Source: Streptomyces paludis
Lineage (GTDB): Bacteria; Actinomycetota; Actinomycetes; Streptomycetales; Streptomycetaceae
Assembly (NCBI RefSeq): GCF_003344965.1
Contig: NZ_CP031194.1
Coordinates: forward strand, 4,216,001-4,280,000
Length of the DNA stretch: 64,000 nucleotides
Direction: 5' to 3'
The notes below the pieces were generated by a model. That model worked only from the letters and a program-made list of their open reading frames with translations. It made no database searches and was not told where the DNA came from. Of the stretch, positions 21,249 to 30,539 are shown in pieces. Within the stretch, counting starts at the first letter, position 1, and each line of letters begins with the position of its first letter. Made by a program: the position numbers and the translations under genes.

Positions 21249-21965
21249 TCAGTGACGCCCGGCGGACAGCTCCCGAGCGGCCTCCGTGAGGTCCTTCGCG
21301 GTGTCGATGGCCCGCCAGTACGCCCCGTTGGGCAGCGGGAAGCCGGCCAGCCGGCGCTCACGGGCCAGCCGGGGGAAGGTGGTGCGCTCGTGGTCCCCGC
21401 GGTCGGGCAGCAGCCGTACGAAGTCGGGGGAGAAGACGTACACGCCCGCGTTGATCAGATACGGCGAGGGGGGCGACTCGATGAAGTCGAGGACATGGCC
21501 GAACTCGTCCGTCTCGACGGCCCCCCAGGGGATCCGCGGCCGGGCGAGGGCGAGCGTGGCGGTGGCGTCGCGCTCGAAGTGGAACGCGGCCATCTCACGG
21601 AGCGAGAAACGTGTCCAGATGTCGCCATTGGTGGCGTACCAGGGCTGTCCGGGATCGGGCAGCGCGGTCGCCGCGTGCTTGAGACCGCCGCCGCGCCCCA
21701 GGGGCTCGGACTCCACCACGGTGGTGACACGCAGCGGAAGATCGGCCGACTCCAGCCACTGCTGGAGGACTTCGGCGAGATGCCCGCACGAGATGACGGC
21801 GTCGGTTACGCCCTCCGCGGCGAGCCAGGCGAGCTGATGGCCGATGATCGGGGTCCCCGTACCGGGAATCTCGACCATCGGCTTGGGACGGTCATCGGTG
21901 TACGGGCGCAGCCGCGACCCCTGGCCACCCGCGAGGACCACGGCCTGCGTCGGAAACGTATGCAT
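21249..21965 (-). CDS. Sugar-phosphate nucleotidyltransferase (NTP_transferase family)
   Basis: A 238-residue Rossmann-like nucleotidyltransferase. The glycine-rich nucleotide loop is VVLAGGQGSRLRPYTDDRPKPM (about residues 9-30, cut here by description only at its ends). The catalytic/metal region is WYATNGDIWTRF (about 112) and a later sugar-binding segment reads LINAGVYVF. It lacks the C-terminal left-handed helix domain of GlmU/RfbA, like short mannose-1-phosphate guanylyltransferases. The exact sugar cannot be read from sequence. The gene is convergent with the DoxX gene and is 69 bases downstream of the small secreted protein gene on the same strand. Confidence 0.85.
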   Translation of the reverse strand: MHTFPTQAVVLAGGQGSRLRPYTDDRPKPMVEIPGTGTPIIGHQLAWLAAEGVTDAVISCGHLAEVLQQWLESADLPLRVTTVVESEPLGRGGGLKHAATALPDPGQPWYATNGDIWTRFSLREMAAFHFERDATATLALARPRIPWGAVETDEFGHVLDFIESPPSPYLINAGVYVFSPDFVRLLPDRGDHERTTFPRLARERRLAGFPLPNGAYWRAIDTAKDLTEAARELSAGRH

Positions 21966-22034
21966 GCCGTGAACGATAGGCGGGGCGGCGCGGCGGGCCG
22001 CAGGGGGCCGCGACCCGCCTGCCGCCTCCCGCCT

Positions 22035-22457
22035 TTACCGCCCGGCGGCCTGCTGGGAGACGCCGTACGCGAACGCGGTGTCGCAGACGGGCCGCGAGAA
22101 CGACTGCGCGCGCGAGGGGCCGTAGATGTCCACGGCGGCGCGGCCGAGGGCCCGGGCGATCGACATGCAGTGCTGCGCGAGCGAGGGGCGCTCCTCGACC
22201 TCGCGCTGGAGGTGGGTGAGGGCGATGCCCGGGTCCTTCTCCTGAAGCTCCACGAGGAGCCTCTCCCGCAGAACGTCCTGCGGGGCACGGGACTTCGCCT
22301 GCGCCGAGGCGGTGTCCGAGGAAGCGGTCAGGACCTGCGACTCCGTGGTGCTGGTCGCCCACGGAACACGGGCGACCGCGAGGGTCCCGGAGAGCACCAG
22401 GACGACGGGCAGGACGAAGGCGAGGGATCGGCCGATACGGCGGGCAGTGTGGGTCAC
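22035..22457 (-). CDS. Small secreted or membrane-anchored hypothetical protein
   Basis: A 140-residue protein. It has a short basic N-terminus (THTARRIGR), a hydrophobic segment (SLAFVLPVVLVLSGTLAVA, about residues 11-29) that is a signal peptide or an anchor, and a polar extracellular part. The extracellular part contains two cysteines (QHCMSIA and RPVCDTA) that could form a disulfide. The start is GTG at 22457. It lies between msiK and the nucleotidyltransferase gene on the same strand. I do not recognise the family and see no catalytic motif. Confidence 0.65.
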   Translation of the reverse strand: MTHTARRIGRSLAFVLPVVLVLSGTLAVARVPWATSTTESQVLTASSDTASAQAKSRAPQDVLRERLLVELQEKDPGIALTHLQREVEERPSLAQHCMSIARALGRAAVDIYGPSRAQSFSRPVCDTAFAYGVSQQAAGR

Positions 22458-22600
22458 GGAGGCGAGCGTAGCGTCCAGTGATGAATTGGCGACATTTAGT
22501 CACCCGGCCGGGGGACGGTTCGATGTTTGCTTTCGAATCGGGTGTTGACGGGGAGGGGCCGAAATGGCGTGTGTGCCGGGGCATTTGCCGATGAACGCGG

Positions 22601-22628
22601 ACGGCCCCGCACCGGAGTGCGGGGCCGT
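22601..22628 (-). terminator. Perfect 12-bp hairpin downstream of msiK
   Basis: ACGGCCCCGCAC (22601-22612) pairs with GTGCGGGGCCGT (22617-22628) around a 4-base loop. It lies about 100 bases past the msiK stop on the transcribed side. Confidence 0.75.
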
Positions 22629-22730
22629 GCGGACGAATTCGCGCCGGGATGCGGCACGGGCGCGTCAGGGGTACGGAGTTCAGCCGTACGGAAGGCGCCT
22701 GGCGCTTTGTGCTTGGCGCTCGGCGTGCTC

Positions 22731-23849
<1,119 letters not shown>

Positions 23850-23928
23850 GGCGATGTGTCCCCTCACCGGCAGGAACGTGCCGGACGATCCGAGTAAAGG
23901 AATGGTTCTTCCACCGTCGGCGGAAGAT

Positions 23929-23940
23929 GGGTCTAGTCCA
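23929..23940 (-). promoter_or_regulatory. dre-like DasR operator upstream of msiK
   Basis: GGGTCTAGTCCA matches 10 of 12 positions of the palindromic dre consensus TGGTCTAGACCA used by the GlcNAc-responsive GntR regulator DasR. It lies 80-90 bases upstream of the msiK start, a sensible operator position. The consensus is recalled and binding is inferred. Confidence 0.4.
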
Positions 23941-24052
23941 CCTGGGTGAAACTGGAGGTGACGTTACCCCCCGTTCACAGATCTGTCAGCACCCCAGCCC
24001 AACAAAATTCCTGGCCACCCGCCCCCCACCGCCGGTTACACTGCTCGCGCAC

Positions 24053-24126
24053 GCCTCCTTAGCTCAGTTGGCCAGAGCAACGCACTTGTAATGCGTAGGT
24101 CGTCGGTTCGAATCCGACAGGGGGCT
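24053..24126 (+). tRNA. tRNA-Thr (anticodon TGT)
   Basis: A complete cloverleaf. The acceptor arm is GCCTCCT / AGGGGGC with one T-G pair. The D arm is GCTC...GAGC. The anticodon stem is ACGCA/TGCGT with loop CTTGTAA (anticodon TGT at 24087-24089). The T arm is GTCGG TTCGAAT CCGAC. CCA is not encoded. Its own terminator follows 8 bases later, so the 3' end is intact. The integrase gene about 1 kb downstream raises the possibility that this tRNA is or was an attachment site, but no second copy of its 3' half was found. Confidence 0.95.
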
Positions 24127-24133
24127 CTGGTGG

Positions 24134-24164
24134 AAGCCAGGTCAGGTGCCCTCTGACCTGGCTT
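24134..24164 (+). terminator. Rho-independent terminator of tRNA-Thr
   Basis: AAGCCAGGTCAG (24134-24145) pairs with CTGACCTGGCTT (24153-24164) in a perfect 12-bp stem, followed by TTCTCG. Confidence 0.85.
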
Positions 24165-24380
24165 TTCTCGTACTGCGGGGCGATGTCGGGGGCGGTGTCG
24201 ACGCCCTGGGTCGTGCCGTCCCGTCCAGGGGGTGCGCGAGGGGAGCGCATCAGCGCAGGGCGGGTGCACGGGGGTGCGCGTGGGCGGGCGCGAGAGATCG
24301 CGGTGCGGAGAAAGGCTGTTTCCTTGTGGAAAAGTCGATTTTGTGGAAACGCTCCAACGCCGCCTCGTAGGCTGAGCGCT

Positions 24381-25019
24381 GTGGCAAAGCTGATGGACAC
24401 CGTCCCGTTCAAGACACTGGTGACGCAGGCGGGTGCCGTCCTGCTGACCCACGGCAAAGAGGTGGCGCCGACGGCGGTGCGAGGCGTGGCCGCCCACTTG
24501 GTTGAGGGCGTGGCCCGGCGAGTCAATATGGACGAAGAGGAAGCCGTTCACCTGGTGACCCCGGAGGCCGTCGCCGAGATCATCATGAGGGCGGCCACCG
24601 ATGATGACCAGGGAGCCGCCGGCCCCCACGCGGTGCGCCCGGTGCGGGTGGATGATCGAGTGATCGCCGCGCCCGTCGAGTCGCTGGGCCACTTGGTGAC
24701 GGCGGCAGCGCAGGCCGGCAAGTACGCCTGCGTCAATAACGACGGCGCGGCAACGGCGCACCTCCTCGACCTCGCCACCGAGATTGGCGCCGCCCTTGTG
24801 AAGCGCTACGCGCATGGGGCAGCGGAGATCCCGGTGGGAGTGCTTGACGAGCTGGCCGGGGTGGTGGACGCGGTGGCCGACCGAGTCGACAGCGACGGGT
24901 GGAGCATCTGCCCCTGCGGCGAGGACCACGGCCAGGCCGAGGTGGACGTCGGCATCGTGAGGGTCATGCGCTACCACGCTGCGCTGGCCCGGGGGCTCCG
25001 TGAACAACCTGCCGGATAG
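24381..25019 (+). CDS. Hypothetical protein between tRNA-Thr and the integrase
   Basis: A 212-residue soluble, mostly helical protein (MAKLMDTVPFKTLVTQAG...) beginning with GTG at 24381. The first 60 residues resemble a histone-like or DNA-associated helical segment (ACVNNDG and CPCGED are the only Cys-containing spots). I see no catalytic motif and do not recognise the family. It may be cargo of the integrated element, since it lies between the tRNA and the integrase. A convergent hairpin follows. The start is uncertain because the upstream ribosome site is weak. Confidence 0.5.
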   Translation: MAKLMDTVPFKTLVTQAGAVLLTHGKEVAPTAVRGVAAHLVEGVARRVNMDEEEAVHLVTPEAVAEIIMRAATDDDQGAAGPHAVRPVRVDDRVIAAPVESLGHLVTAAAQAGKYACVNNDGAATAHLLDLATEIGAALVKRYAHGAAEIPVGVLDELAGVVDAVADRVDSDGWSICPCGEDHGQAEVDVGIVRVMRYHAALARGLREQPAG

Positions 25020-25127
25020 CCGCACTGAACCGGGTGGGCGGTTGAGTCTGTTTCCCGGACTGGATCGACATCTCCCTCAGCCGGGCAGGGCGGGTGCGGC
25101 GAGCATCGGGCCAGCTGGGACGGGGCG

Positions 25128-25165
25128 CCGGTGGCTCTGCCCGCCTTGGCGGAAAGAGCCACCGG
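25128..25165. terminator. Hairpin between convergent hypothetical and integrase genes
   Basis: CCGGTGGCTCT (25128-25138) and AGAGCCACCGG (25155-25165) form a perfect 11-bp stem. A short TTTTG follows at 25172. Confidence 0.75.
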
Positions 25166-25186
25166 AGAAGGTTTTGATCGGCTCCG

Positions 25187-26827
25187 TTATGCCGTGTGTA
25201 CTTCCTGCTGGGTGGCGCCGCAGGTGCATTCGCAGCTGCATCGGGGTGAGTTGCCGACCGGAGTGGCGGACCGTGTGGCGCGCTGTTCGATCAATGAGCG
25301 GATCGCGCTGGGAGCGCGAGGCACGAGTTTGACCACGGCCTCTGCTGCCGCGCGGGCGAGGTCGTCGAGGACGGACTGATAGATGTCACGGGTGATGCGG
25401 GTGTCGCTGTGCCCGAGGGTTTCGGAGACGACCTTGATGTCGATATCGGCGGCCAGCATGAGGGTTGCGGCGCCGTGGCGGAGGTCATGCAGGCGGATGG
25501 GCGGGAGACCTGCCTCGGTAACTAGGCGCTGGAAAAGGTCGGAGATCTTTCCGGGGTGGAGCAGGGAGCCGTCCTCCTCGGTGAAGATGCGGCCGGTGTT
25601 CTTCCACGCCGCACCCCATTTGAGCTTCTCTCGCTGCTGGACGAGCCGGTGTGCTTCGGTGAGTTCGATCGTTTCGGCGTCGAGAGCGATGGTCCGGATG
25701 CCGCTGCTGGTCTTCGGGAGTCCTTCGAGGATCTCCCAGCCGTCCTGGACGAGCTGGGTGGCGATCTCCAGTGAACGGGTCTTCTTGGAGTAGTCAGTCC
25801 AGCGCGGACCGCAGCCTTCACCCCGGCGCAGGCCACGGAAGGCGATCAGGCGCCACATCACCTCCAGCCGGTGCCCGACGATGTGGTCCAGGAACGTACC
25901 GGTCTGTTCCGGTGTCCAGACCATGACAGGGGAAGGCTTCTCGCCGGTCGCGCGCCAGCGGGCCACCCGCTCGTCGGTCCAGACGCATGCTTTGGGTTTG
26001 GTGCCGGGCAGCAACTCGACGTGTTCGGCCGCGTTGTAGTTCGGGATGATGCGCTGAGCGATTGCGACGTTGAGCGCCGCCCGCAGGGTCGCCCTGATGT
26101 GGTGCTGGGTGTTGACGCTGGTGGTGCGGCGGAAGGCCGGCATCTCGGCGATCGCGGCCTTGAGCCACTTACGACGGGCGCGGTTTTCGAGGCCCTTCCA
26201 GGGGATGGTGTTCAGTTCCTCGATCGCGGAACGGCGTTGGGTGTTCTGCTCCTGTATCTCGATGTTCGCCTCGTTGATGGCGTCGAACATGCGGTTCAGG
26301 TGCGGCACGTTGAGTTTGTCGAGACGTATCTCGCCCAGATGGGGCTTGAGGTGCACGCGTATGTCGCATTCGTAGCGCCTGTAGTCGCTTACGCGCAGAC
26401 GCTTCTTGCCGCTCAGCCAGAGGTCGAGCCACTCGGCCAGCGTCATCTTGGGGTTGAGGGCCTGGCCTGCCGCGAGGCGCCGACGTGTCTCGTCGTAGTC
26501 CGGCAGGGGCTCCTTGTTCTTGGTGCAGGTCTCCAACATGTCGCTGATCGCGAGATGGCCTGCGGGATCGTCCTCCTCGGGGATCGCGAGAAGTGCCCGT
26601 ACTTTGTTGAGCTCCTTGCTCGCCTCAGCCGACGATTCGAAGCCGCTGCGGCGGAACTCCCGGCGAGTGCCGTCGGGCCGGTTCGTCAGCTCGTGACGTA
26701 CGGACCAGGTGCCATGGCGCCGGTTGGAGAGCTTCGGGCACGACCTGCCGTAGTTCTTGCCCGTCGCCGGGTTACGGCAGGAGCAGCGCCGTGTAGTCGT
26801 GCCGCCGGTCGTGGTGGTGCTCGTCAC
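25187..26827 (-). CDS. Tyrosine-type site-specific integrase
   Basis: A 546-residue phage-type integrase. An N-terminal segment with a CxC..C pattern (RRCSCRNPATGKNYGRSCPKL) is followed by an arm-binding/SAM-like core-binding domain (MTLAEWLDLWLSGKKRLRVSDY, about residue 110). The catalytic domain has Arg in AFRGLRRGE, HxxR in HDLRHG, the second His in LGHSDT and the nucleophile Tyr in DIYQ. All catalytic residues are present. The C-terminal tail carries CSCECTC. GTG 26827 overlaps the stop of the upstream XRE gene (GTGA), so the two are coupled. The frame continues further upstream, but that part lies inside the regulator gene. Confidence 0.9.
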   Translation of the reverse strand: MTSTTTTGGTTTRRCSCRNPATGKNYGRSCPKLSNRRHGTWSVRHELTNRPDGTRREFRRSGFESSAEASKELNKVRALLAIPEEDDPAGHLAISDMLETCTKNKEPLPDYDETRRRLAAGQALNPKMTLAEWLDLWLSGKKRLRVSDYRRYECDIRVHLKPHLGEIRLDKLNVPHLNRMFDAINEANIEIQEQNTQRRSAIEELNTIPWKGLENRARRKWLKAAIAEMPAFRRTTSVNTQHHIRATLRAALNVAIAQRIIPNYNAAEHVELLPGTKPKACVWTDERVARWRATGEKPSPVMVWTPEQTGTFLDHIVGHRLEVMWRLIAFRGLRRGEGCGPRWTDYSKKTRSLEIATQLVQDGWEILEGLPKTSSGIRTIALDAETIELTEAHRLVQQREKLKWGAAWKNTGRIFTEEDGSLLHPGKISDLFQRLVTEAGLPPIRLHDLRHGAATLMLAADIDIKVVSETLGHSDTRITRDIYQSVLDDLARAAAEAVVKLVPRAPSAIRSLIEQRATRSATPVGNSPRCSCECTCGATQQEVHTA

Positions 26828-27468
26828 GCGTCGTCCTCGGGGTCGGGCTCGTCGATGAAGGCAAGGTCCTGGGGGAGTGCCGGCGGGACGAGACCGCGTT
26901 GCCGCATCGCCGTACGGAACTCCCCCAGCTCTCTGCAGTCGTCGAAGGCGAGCTGCTCGTAGGACGCCGCTGCATCCAGTAGGGACTGCCGACGGCCGAC
27001 GTCGAGCGTGATGGTCGCCTTTCGACGGCGTTCCTTCGCAGCCCGGGTTGATGCGAGGGCGGCGGCCACCGCGTCGCTGTGGGACCTGAAGGTATCCAGC
27101 GTGTGCCGGGCGGATCCTTCCGGTGCGGACTTCGCCAGTGGAGACTCGCCGGTGAACCAGGCCACGGCCTCCCAAGTAGAAGCTTCCCTGTTCGGCAGCA
27201 CTGCGACGGATGGGCTGGTTCCCAGCGGGAACAGCAGGCTGATTGGTGGGACGCCGAACACCTCCGCCAGGACCAGGAACTCGGCGAGATCGAGCGAGGT
27301 GCGCCGTCCGGTCTCCAGGTTGGTGATCGTCGTTCGAGGCACCGGCAGGCCCAGGGAGGCGCACGCGTCTGCGGCTTCCGCGACCGTGAGGCCGGCAGCC
27401 TTACGTGCTGTGCGCATCTGATCCGCCACGCGGGCAGTGAGCTGTGCCGACCAGTCAGCGTTTGTCAT
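26824..27468 (-). CDS. XRE-family regulator coupled to the integrase
   Basis: A 214-residue protein. Its N-terminal Cro/CI-type helix-turn-helix (about residues 15-75; QMRTARKAAGLTVAEAADACASLG and TTITNLETGR) is preceded by a short leader. The C-terminal 130 residues are helical and of unknown function. It is divergent from the small HTH gene at 27559 across a 90-base AT-richer region with a palindrome, and it overlaps the integrase start. The likely role is control of integrase and excisionase expression in the integrated element. Confidence 0.8.
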   Translation of the reverse strand: MTNADWSAQLTARVADQMRTARKAAGLTVAEAADACASLGLPVPRTTITNLETGRRTSLDLAEFLVLAEVFGVPPISLLFPLGTSPSVAVLPNREASTWEAVAWFTGESPLAKSAPEGSARHTLDTFRSHSDAVAAALASTRAAKERRRKATITLDVGRRQSLLDAAASYEQLAFDDCRELGEFRTAMRQRGLVPPALPQDLAFIDEPDPEDDA

Positions 27469-27494
27469 GAAGACAATTTACAACGATAAAAACG

Positions 27495-27505
27495 GTTGCC
27501 GCAAC
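27495..27505. promoter_or_regulatory. Palindrome between divergent XRE and small HTH genes
   Basis: GTTGC-C-GCAAC is an exact palindrome in the 90-base divergent region. Further ACGAT (27483-27487) and ATCGT (27507-27511) repeats flank it, and the surroundings are A/T-rich. It is a plausible operator for the XRE regulator, but binding is inference. Confidence 0.4.
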
Positions 27506-27558
27506 AATCGTGATAGGTGTTCTGCTGTCAAAGTAACTAGTGCAGAGTGGAGGCCATC

Positions 27559-27819
27559 ATGGCTACGCATGATGTGGGCAGTAAGCGGTCCGGCATGGCT
27601 CGCGACGAGCTGATGGGGCTTCCCGCCGCGATCGATCTCGATACGGCCAACCGCGCTCTCGCCATCGGCCGCAGTACTGGCTATGCGTTGGCCAGGCGGG
27701 GCGAGTACCCCGTAAAGGTGCTGCGGCTCGGCAACGCGTACCGCGTCGTGACGGCGGACCTTCACCGCGTGCTTGGCGTTGCCCCGGGAGGTTCTGGCGA
27801 ACAGGAACTATGCGCGTAG
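27559..27819 (+). CDS. Small HTH protein, possible excisionase
   Basis: An 86-residue protein. The middle segment (AIDLDTANRALAIGRSTGYALARRGEYPVKV, described by its ends) is a MerR/AlpA-type winged helix. LRLGNAYRVVTADLHRVLG follows, as in small DNA-binding proteins that pair with actinobacterial integrases. ATG 27559 has GGAGG 5 bases upstream. It is divergent from the XRE-integrase pair. Excisionase function is inferred from size, fold and position. A helicase-loader or replication gene expected in a complete integrative element is not present. Confidence 0.6.
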   Translation: MATHDVGSKRSGMARDELMGLPAAIDLDTANRALAIGRSTGYALARRGEYPVKVLRLGNAYRVVTADLHRVLGVAPGGSGEQELCA

Positions 27820-28011
27820 CTCGGCATCGGCGCGAACTGAGCTACAGAGGGTTGAGGGCGCAGCGGCGGTGGGGTGCAGTCCTCGGCGGCCAGTTCCAGC
27901 ACGGTCTCGCGGGTGGTCTCCAGCCGTTCCAAGGGGTGCTCAGTGGCGAGTTGCCTGGTGTGGACGAGAACTCTCGCAGAACGCCCTCTGAGGGCCGGCG
28001 GAATCGAGCCC

Positions 28012-28890
28012 TCAGTGGGTGGCCCAGCTTGCCGTGTGGTCGTCGCGTTTCAGGGTGCTCAGCCGGAAGGTGAGCTGGGTGGCGGCCTCGGTGTCGCCGT
28101 TTTCGGTGCGGCGGATGAAGGTGCCGAGGGTGTGGAGGTCGCGGAGGCCGGTGAGTACCGGGAGGCCCGGCCAGTTGGTGAGGTCGTGGCCGTATGCGAT
28201 GGAGAAGGCGCGGAGCTGGGCGGGGGTGCGGCCGAAGCGGGTGCCTTGGAAGGTGTTGGCTAGGTCGACCTCGCGGGGGCCGATGGCTGCTTCGTCCCAG
28301 TCGCTGAGTCGGGCGGCGGTGCCGTCCCAGAGGGTGTTGCCGGGGTAGGCGTCGCCGTGGATGAGGCCGTGACCGAGGGGGGAATCGAGGTGGGCGTACG
28401 CGTCGAGGAGTTCGTCGGATCGGCCGAGGATCCAGTCGCGGTCGGCGGGTGTGAGGGCGGTGGTGGAGTAGACGACCGCGCGCAGGGAGACGTGGGGCTC
28501 GTATGCGGGCAGGTCGATGGGTGGCGTGGGGAGGGCATGGAGCTGTTTGAGGAGCCGGCCGAGGTGTTCGGGGCCGGGTGGCGGGCCGTCCGGCTGGGGG
28601 TAGTGCTGCCACAGGGTGATGGCGAAGCCGTCGATGTCCAGGGGCTGCGGCACGTCGAGCGGTTCGGTGACGGCGAGGCCCTGTTTGGCCAGCAGGCGGG
28701 TGAGATCGACGGCGCGTTGTATCTCCGTGCTCTGGTCGGCTCTGCTGACCCTGACCACGGCGTCCGTGTGGGGGAGAAGGTAGACGGAGGTCGCGTGGGC
28801 GCGAAGCGGGGTCAGGTCGCGTGTGTGGAGTCCCCAGATCGCGCAGGCGCGCAGGGCCGCGTTCTGAGGTGTGAGAGAGGTGGCGGTCAT
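28012..28890 (-). CDS. Aminoglycoside phosphotransferase (APH)-family kinase
   Basis: A 292-residue protein-kinase-like fold. It has the catalytic Brenner motif HGDAYPGNTLW (about residue 185) and the metal-binding LSDWDEAAIGP (about 203). An N-lobe segment reads SVYLLPHTDAVVRVSR. The substrate is unknown; in Streptomyces such genes next to XRE/TPR regulators are common and often not resistance genes. It starts with ATG overlapping the stop of the upstream XRE/TPR gene (ATGA), so the pair forms one operon. Confidence 0.8.
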   Translation of the reverse strand: MTATSLTPQNAALRACAIWGLHTRDLTPLRAHATSVYLLPHTDAVVRVSRADQSTEIQRAVDLTRLLAKQGLAVTEPLDVPQPLDIDGFAITLWQHYPQPDGPPPGPEHLGRLLKQLHALPTPPIDLPAYEPHVSLRAVVYSTTALTPADRDWILGRSDELLDAYAHLDSPLGHGLIHGDAYPGNTLWDGTAARLSDWDEAAIGPREVDLANTFQGTRFGRTPAQLRAFSIAYGHDLTNWPGLPVLTGLRDLHTLGTFIRRTENGDTEAATQLTFRLSTLKRDDHTASWATH

Positions 28891-30317
28891 CGCTGTGACC
28901 GTATCGCGGCTGTTGAGTCGATGACCCGGTAGTCCCGGATCAAGGCCATGAGCTGGGTGATCGTCCTGTTTCCCTTGAGTTCGGGGCGGCTGGTGAGGCT
29001 GTCCAGGCGGTTCAGGGCGTTGCCGAGCTGGCGGATACGCTTTTGTGGAGGCAGATCGAGGACATGGCCCAGGGCCGTCGCTGCCTCGTCGAAGTCTCCG
29101 CGTAGGAGTCCGATCGTGATGAGGTCCATCTGGCCGAGGATCTCGTCCCCGTATGAGCGCTCCTCGCTTGGACCGCTTCGGTAGGCGGTGATAGCGGCGG
29201 TGGCGTGGTGGTGCGCCTCGTCGTAGTCGCCGAGGAGGGTGAGGGCTCCGCCGATGTAGTAGTTCTGTTTGGCGGTGGGGAAGGTCAGGAGACCTCCGAA
29301 CTGTTCGACCTCGTCGTGTACAGGAGTCTCTTCCCGGGCGCGCTTCATTCGGTCCAGCGCGGCGAGCGACAGTCGGCGGTCCCCGATACGGGCCGCCGTG
29401 CGCGCTTCGATGGCAGCGATACGGATACGGGCCTCGCCGGCCGGAGCCAGGCGGGCCGCGTGTTCTGTGAGCTTCAGGGCCATCCGGTTCTGCGGTGACC
29501 ACTCGGTGATCAGCGCGGCCGTGCCGGCGGCCCAGGCGCGCAGGCCGGTGTGGTCGGCCTGTTCGGCGCACATGCGGGCGGTACGGATCTGCGCCATCGC
29601 GGACGTCGATTCGCCCAGGTTCTGCGAGGCGTGTGCGAGCAGCAGGCATGCCGTACCGGCCAGCATGAACAGCTCGCGCGTTTGCTGCGGACGCTGACGT
29701 CCCTGGAGCAGAACGAACAACTCGTCCCGTACTGAAATGAGTTCGGTGAAGAGCGGGAACAACGGCGCGTGTACGTAATCGGTCGCTATCCGCGCGAGCG
29801 AGAAATGGAACCGTTCCAGCACCTCCGCGCTGACGTTGCTCGGCGAAATCAGCTCGACGAAGTCGTGCGATGTCTGAGCGGCAGCGCTGGCGAGTACGCG
29901 CAGGTCCGGTTCGTGTTCTGCGGTCCCGGCCTCGGCGAGAGGTTGGATGACAGGCCATAGGCCGGCCGGGACTCCCAAGGCGTCCAAGAACTTCTGCGTC
30001 TTGTCGAGCCGGGTCAGGTGGCGCGCACCTGATTCAAGCTGTGACAGGTAGCCCTGGCTGAGACCCGCGCGACGTGCCAGATCATCCTGCCGCATTCCGG
30101 TGCGTTGGCGCAGAAGGCGGCAGAGCAGGCCGAAGTCCATACCCCGCAGGGCCCCTTGGATCTCGGCGTCCGACCAGAGGGCGGCAGGCAGGGACGGCGG
30201 CTCGGGCGCCGTCGGAACTGGCGCTCGGCGTGCGCACGGCCCGCAGAGATCTCGGTCGTCAGGGTTGTAGCGGCTGAGCCGGCAGCCGCACGTAAGGCAG
30301 CGTCGTTCACTGCTCAC
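28887..30317 (-). CDS. XRE/TPR regulator with N-terminal zinc-finger motif
   Basis: A 476-residue protein. The first 30 residues have CLTCGCRL and DLCGPCARR, a four-Cys zinc-binding pattern. A Cro/CI-type helix-turn-helix (QDDLARRAGLSQGYLSQLESG, about residues 75-100) is followed by about 350 residues of TPR-like helices. This architecture is common in Streptomyces regulators that sense peptides or small molecules. The start is GTG 30317 with GAGGAGGGG upstream. It overlaps the APH gene by 4 bases. The target promoter is unknown. Confidence 0.8.
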   Translation of the reverse strand: MSSERRCLTCGCRLSRYNPDDRDLCGPCARRAPVPTAPEPPSLPAALWSDAEIQGALRGMDFGLLCRLLRQRTGMRQDDLARRAGLSQGYLSQLESGARHLTRLDKTQKFLDALGVPAGLWPVIQPLAEAGTAEHEPDLRVLASAAAQTSHDFVELISPSNVSAEVLERFHFSLARIATDYVHAPLFPLFTELISVRDELFVLLQGRQRPQQTRELFMLAGTACLLLAHASQNLGESTSAMAQIRTARMCAEQADHTGLRAWAAGTAALITEWSPQNRMALKLTEHAARLAPAGEARIRIAAIEARTAARIGDRRLSLAALDRMKRAREETPVHDEVEQFGGLLTFPTAKQNYYIGGALTLLGDYDEAHHHATAAITAYRSGPSEERSYGDEILGQMDLITIGLLRGDFDEAATALGHVLDLPPQKRIRQLGNALNRLDSLTSRPELKGNRTITQLMALIRDYRVIDSTAAIRSQR

Positions 30318-30539
30318 ATCCCCTCCTCACCTCGTCCGGTCGCATCGTCCTCATGCTGACATTGCCGCCGCGATATCGCAGCCCAAGTTCCCATTGCGCA
30401 CGCGATATGCGTGTTCCGCTCGTCGATGGCAGCGTGTCCCGTCCGCTGTTGTCGAGGGCTTTCGGCTCTCGGCGGGAACTGAGGAGGCGTACTCATGGCG
30501 GCACGGCGGATTCCTCTGCTTCGCATCTCCGACGGGGTA

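Noticed and set aside
24053..24126. Duplicated tRNA 3' end as an attachment site
   Set aside because: I searched by eye for the T-arm and acceptor sequence elsewhere in the window and found no second copy.
28891..29958. Upstream extension of the APH-kinase frame
   Set aside because: This part lies inside the XRE/TPR gene and reads as Arg/Pro-rich nonsense. The ATG at 28890 on the previous stop is the better start.
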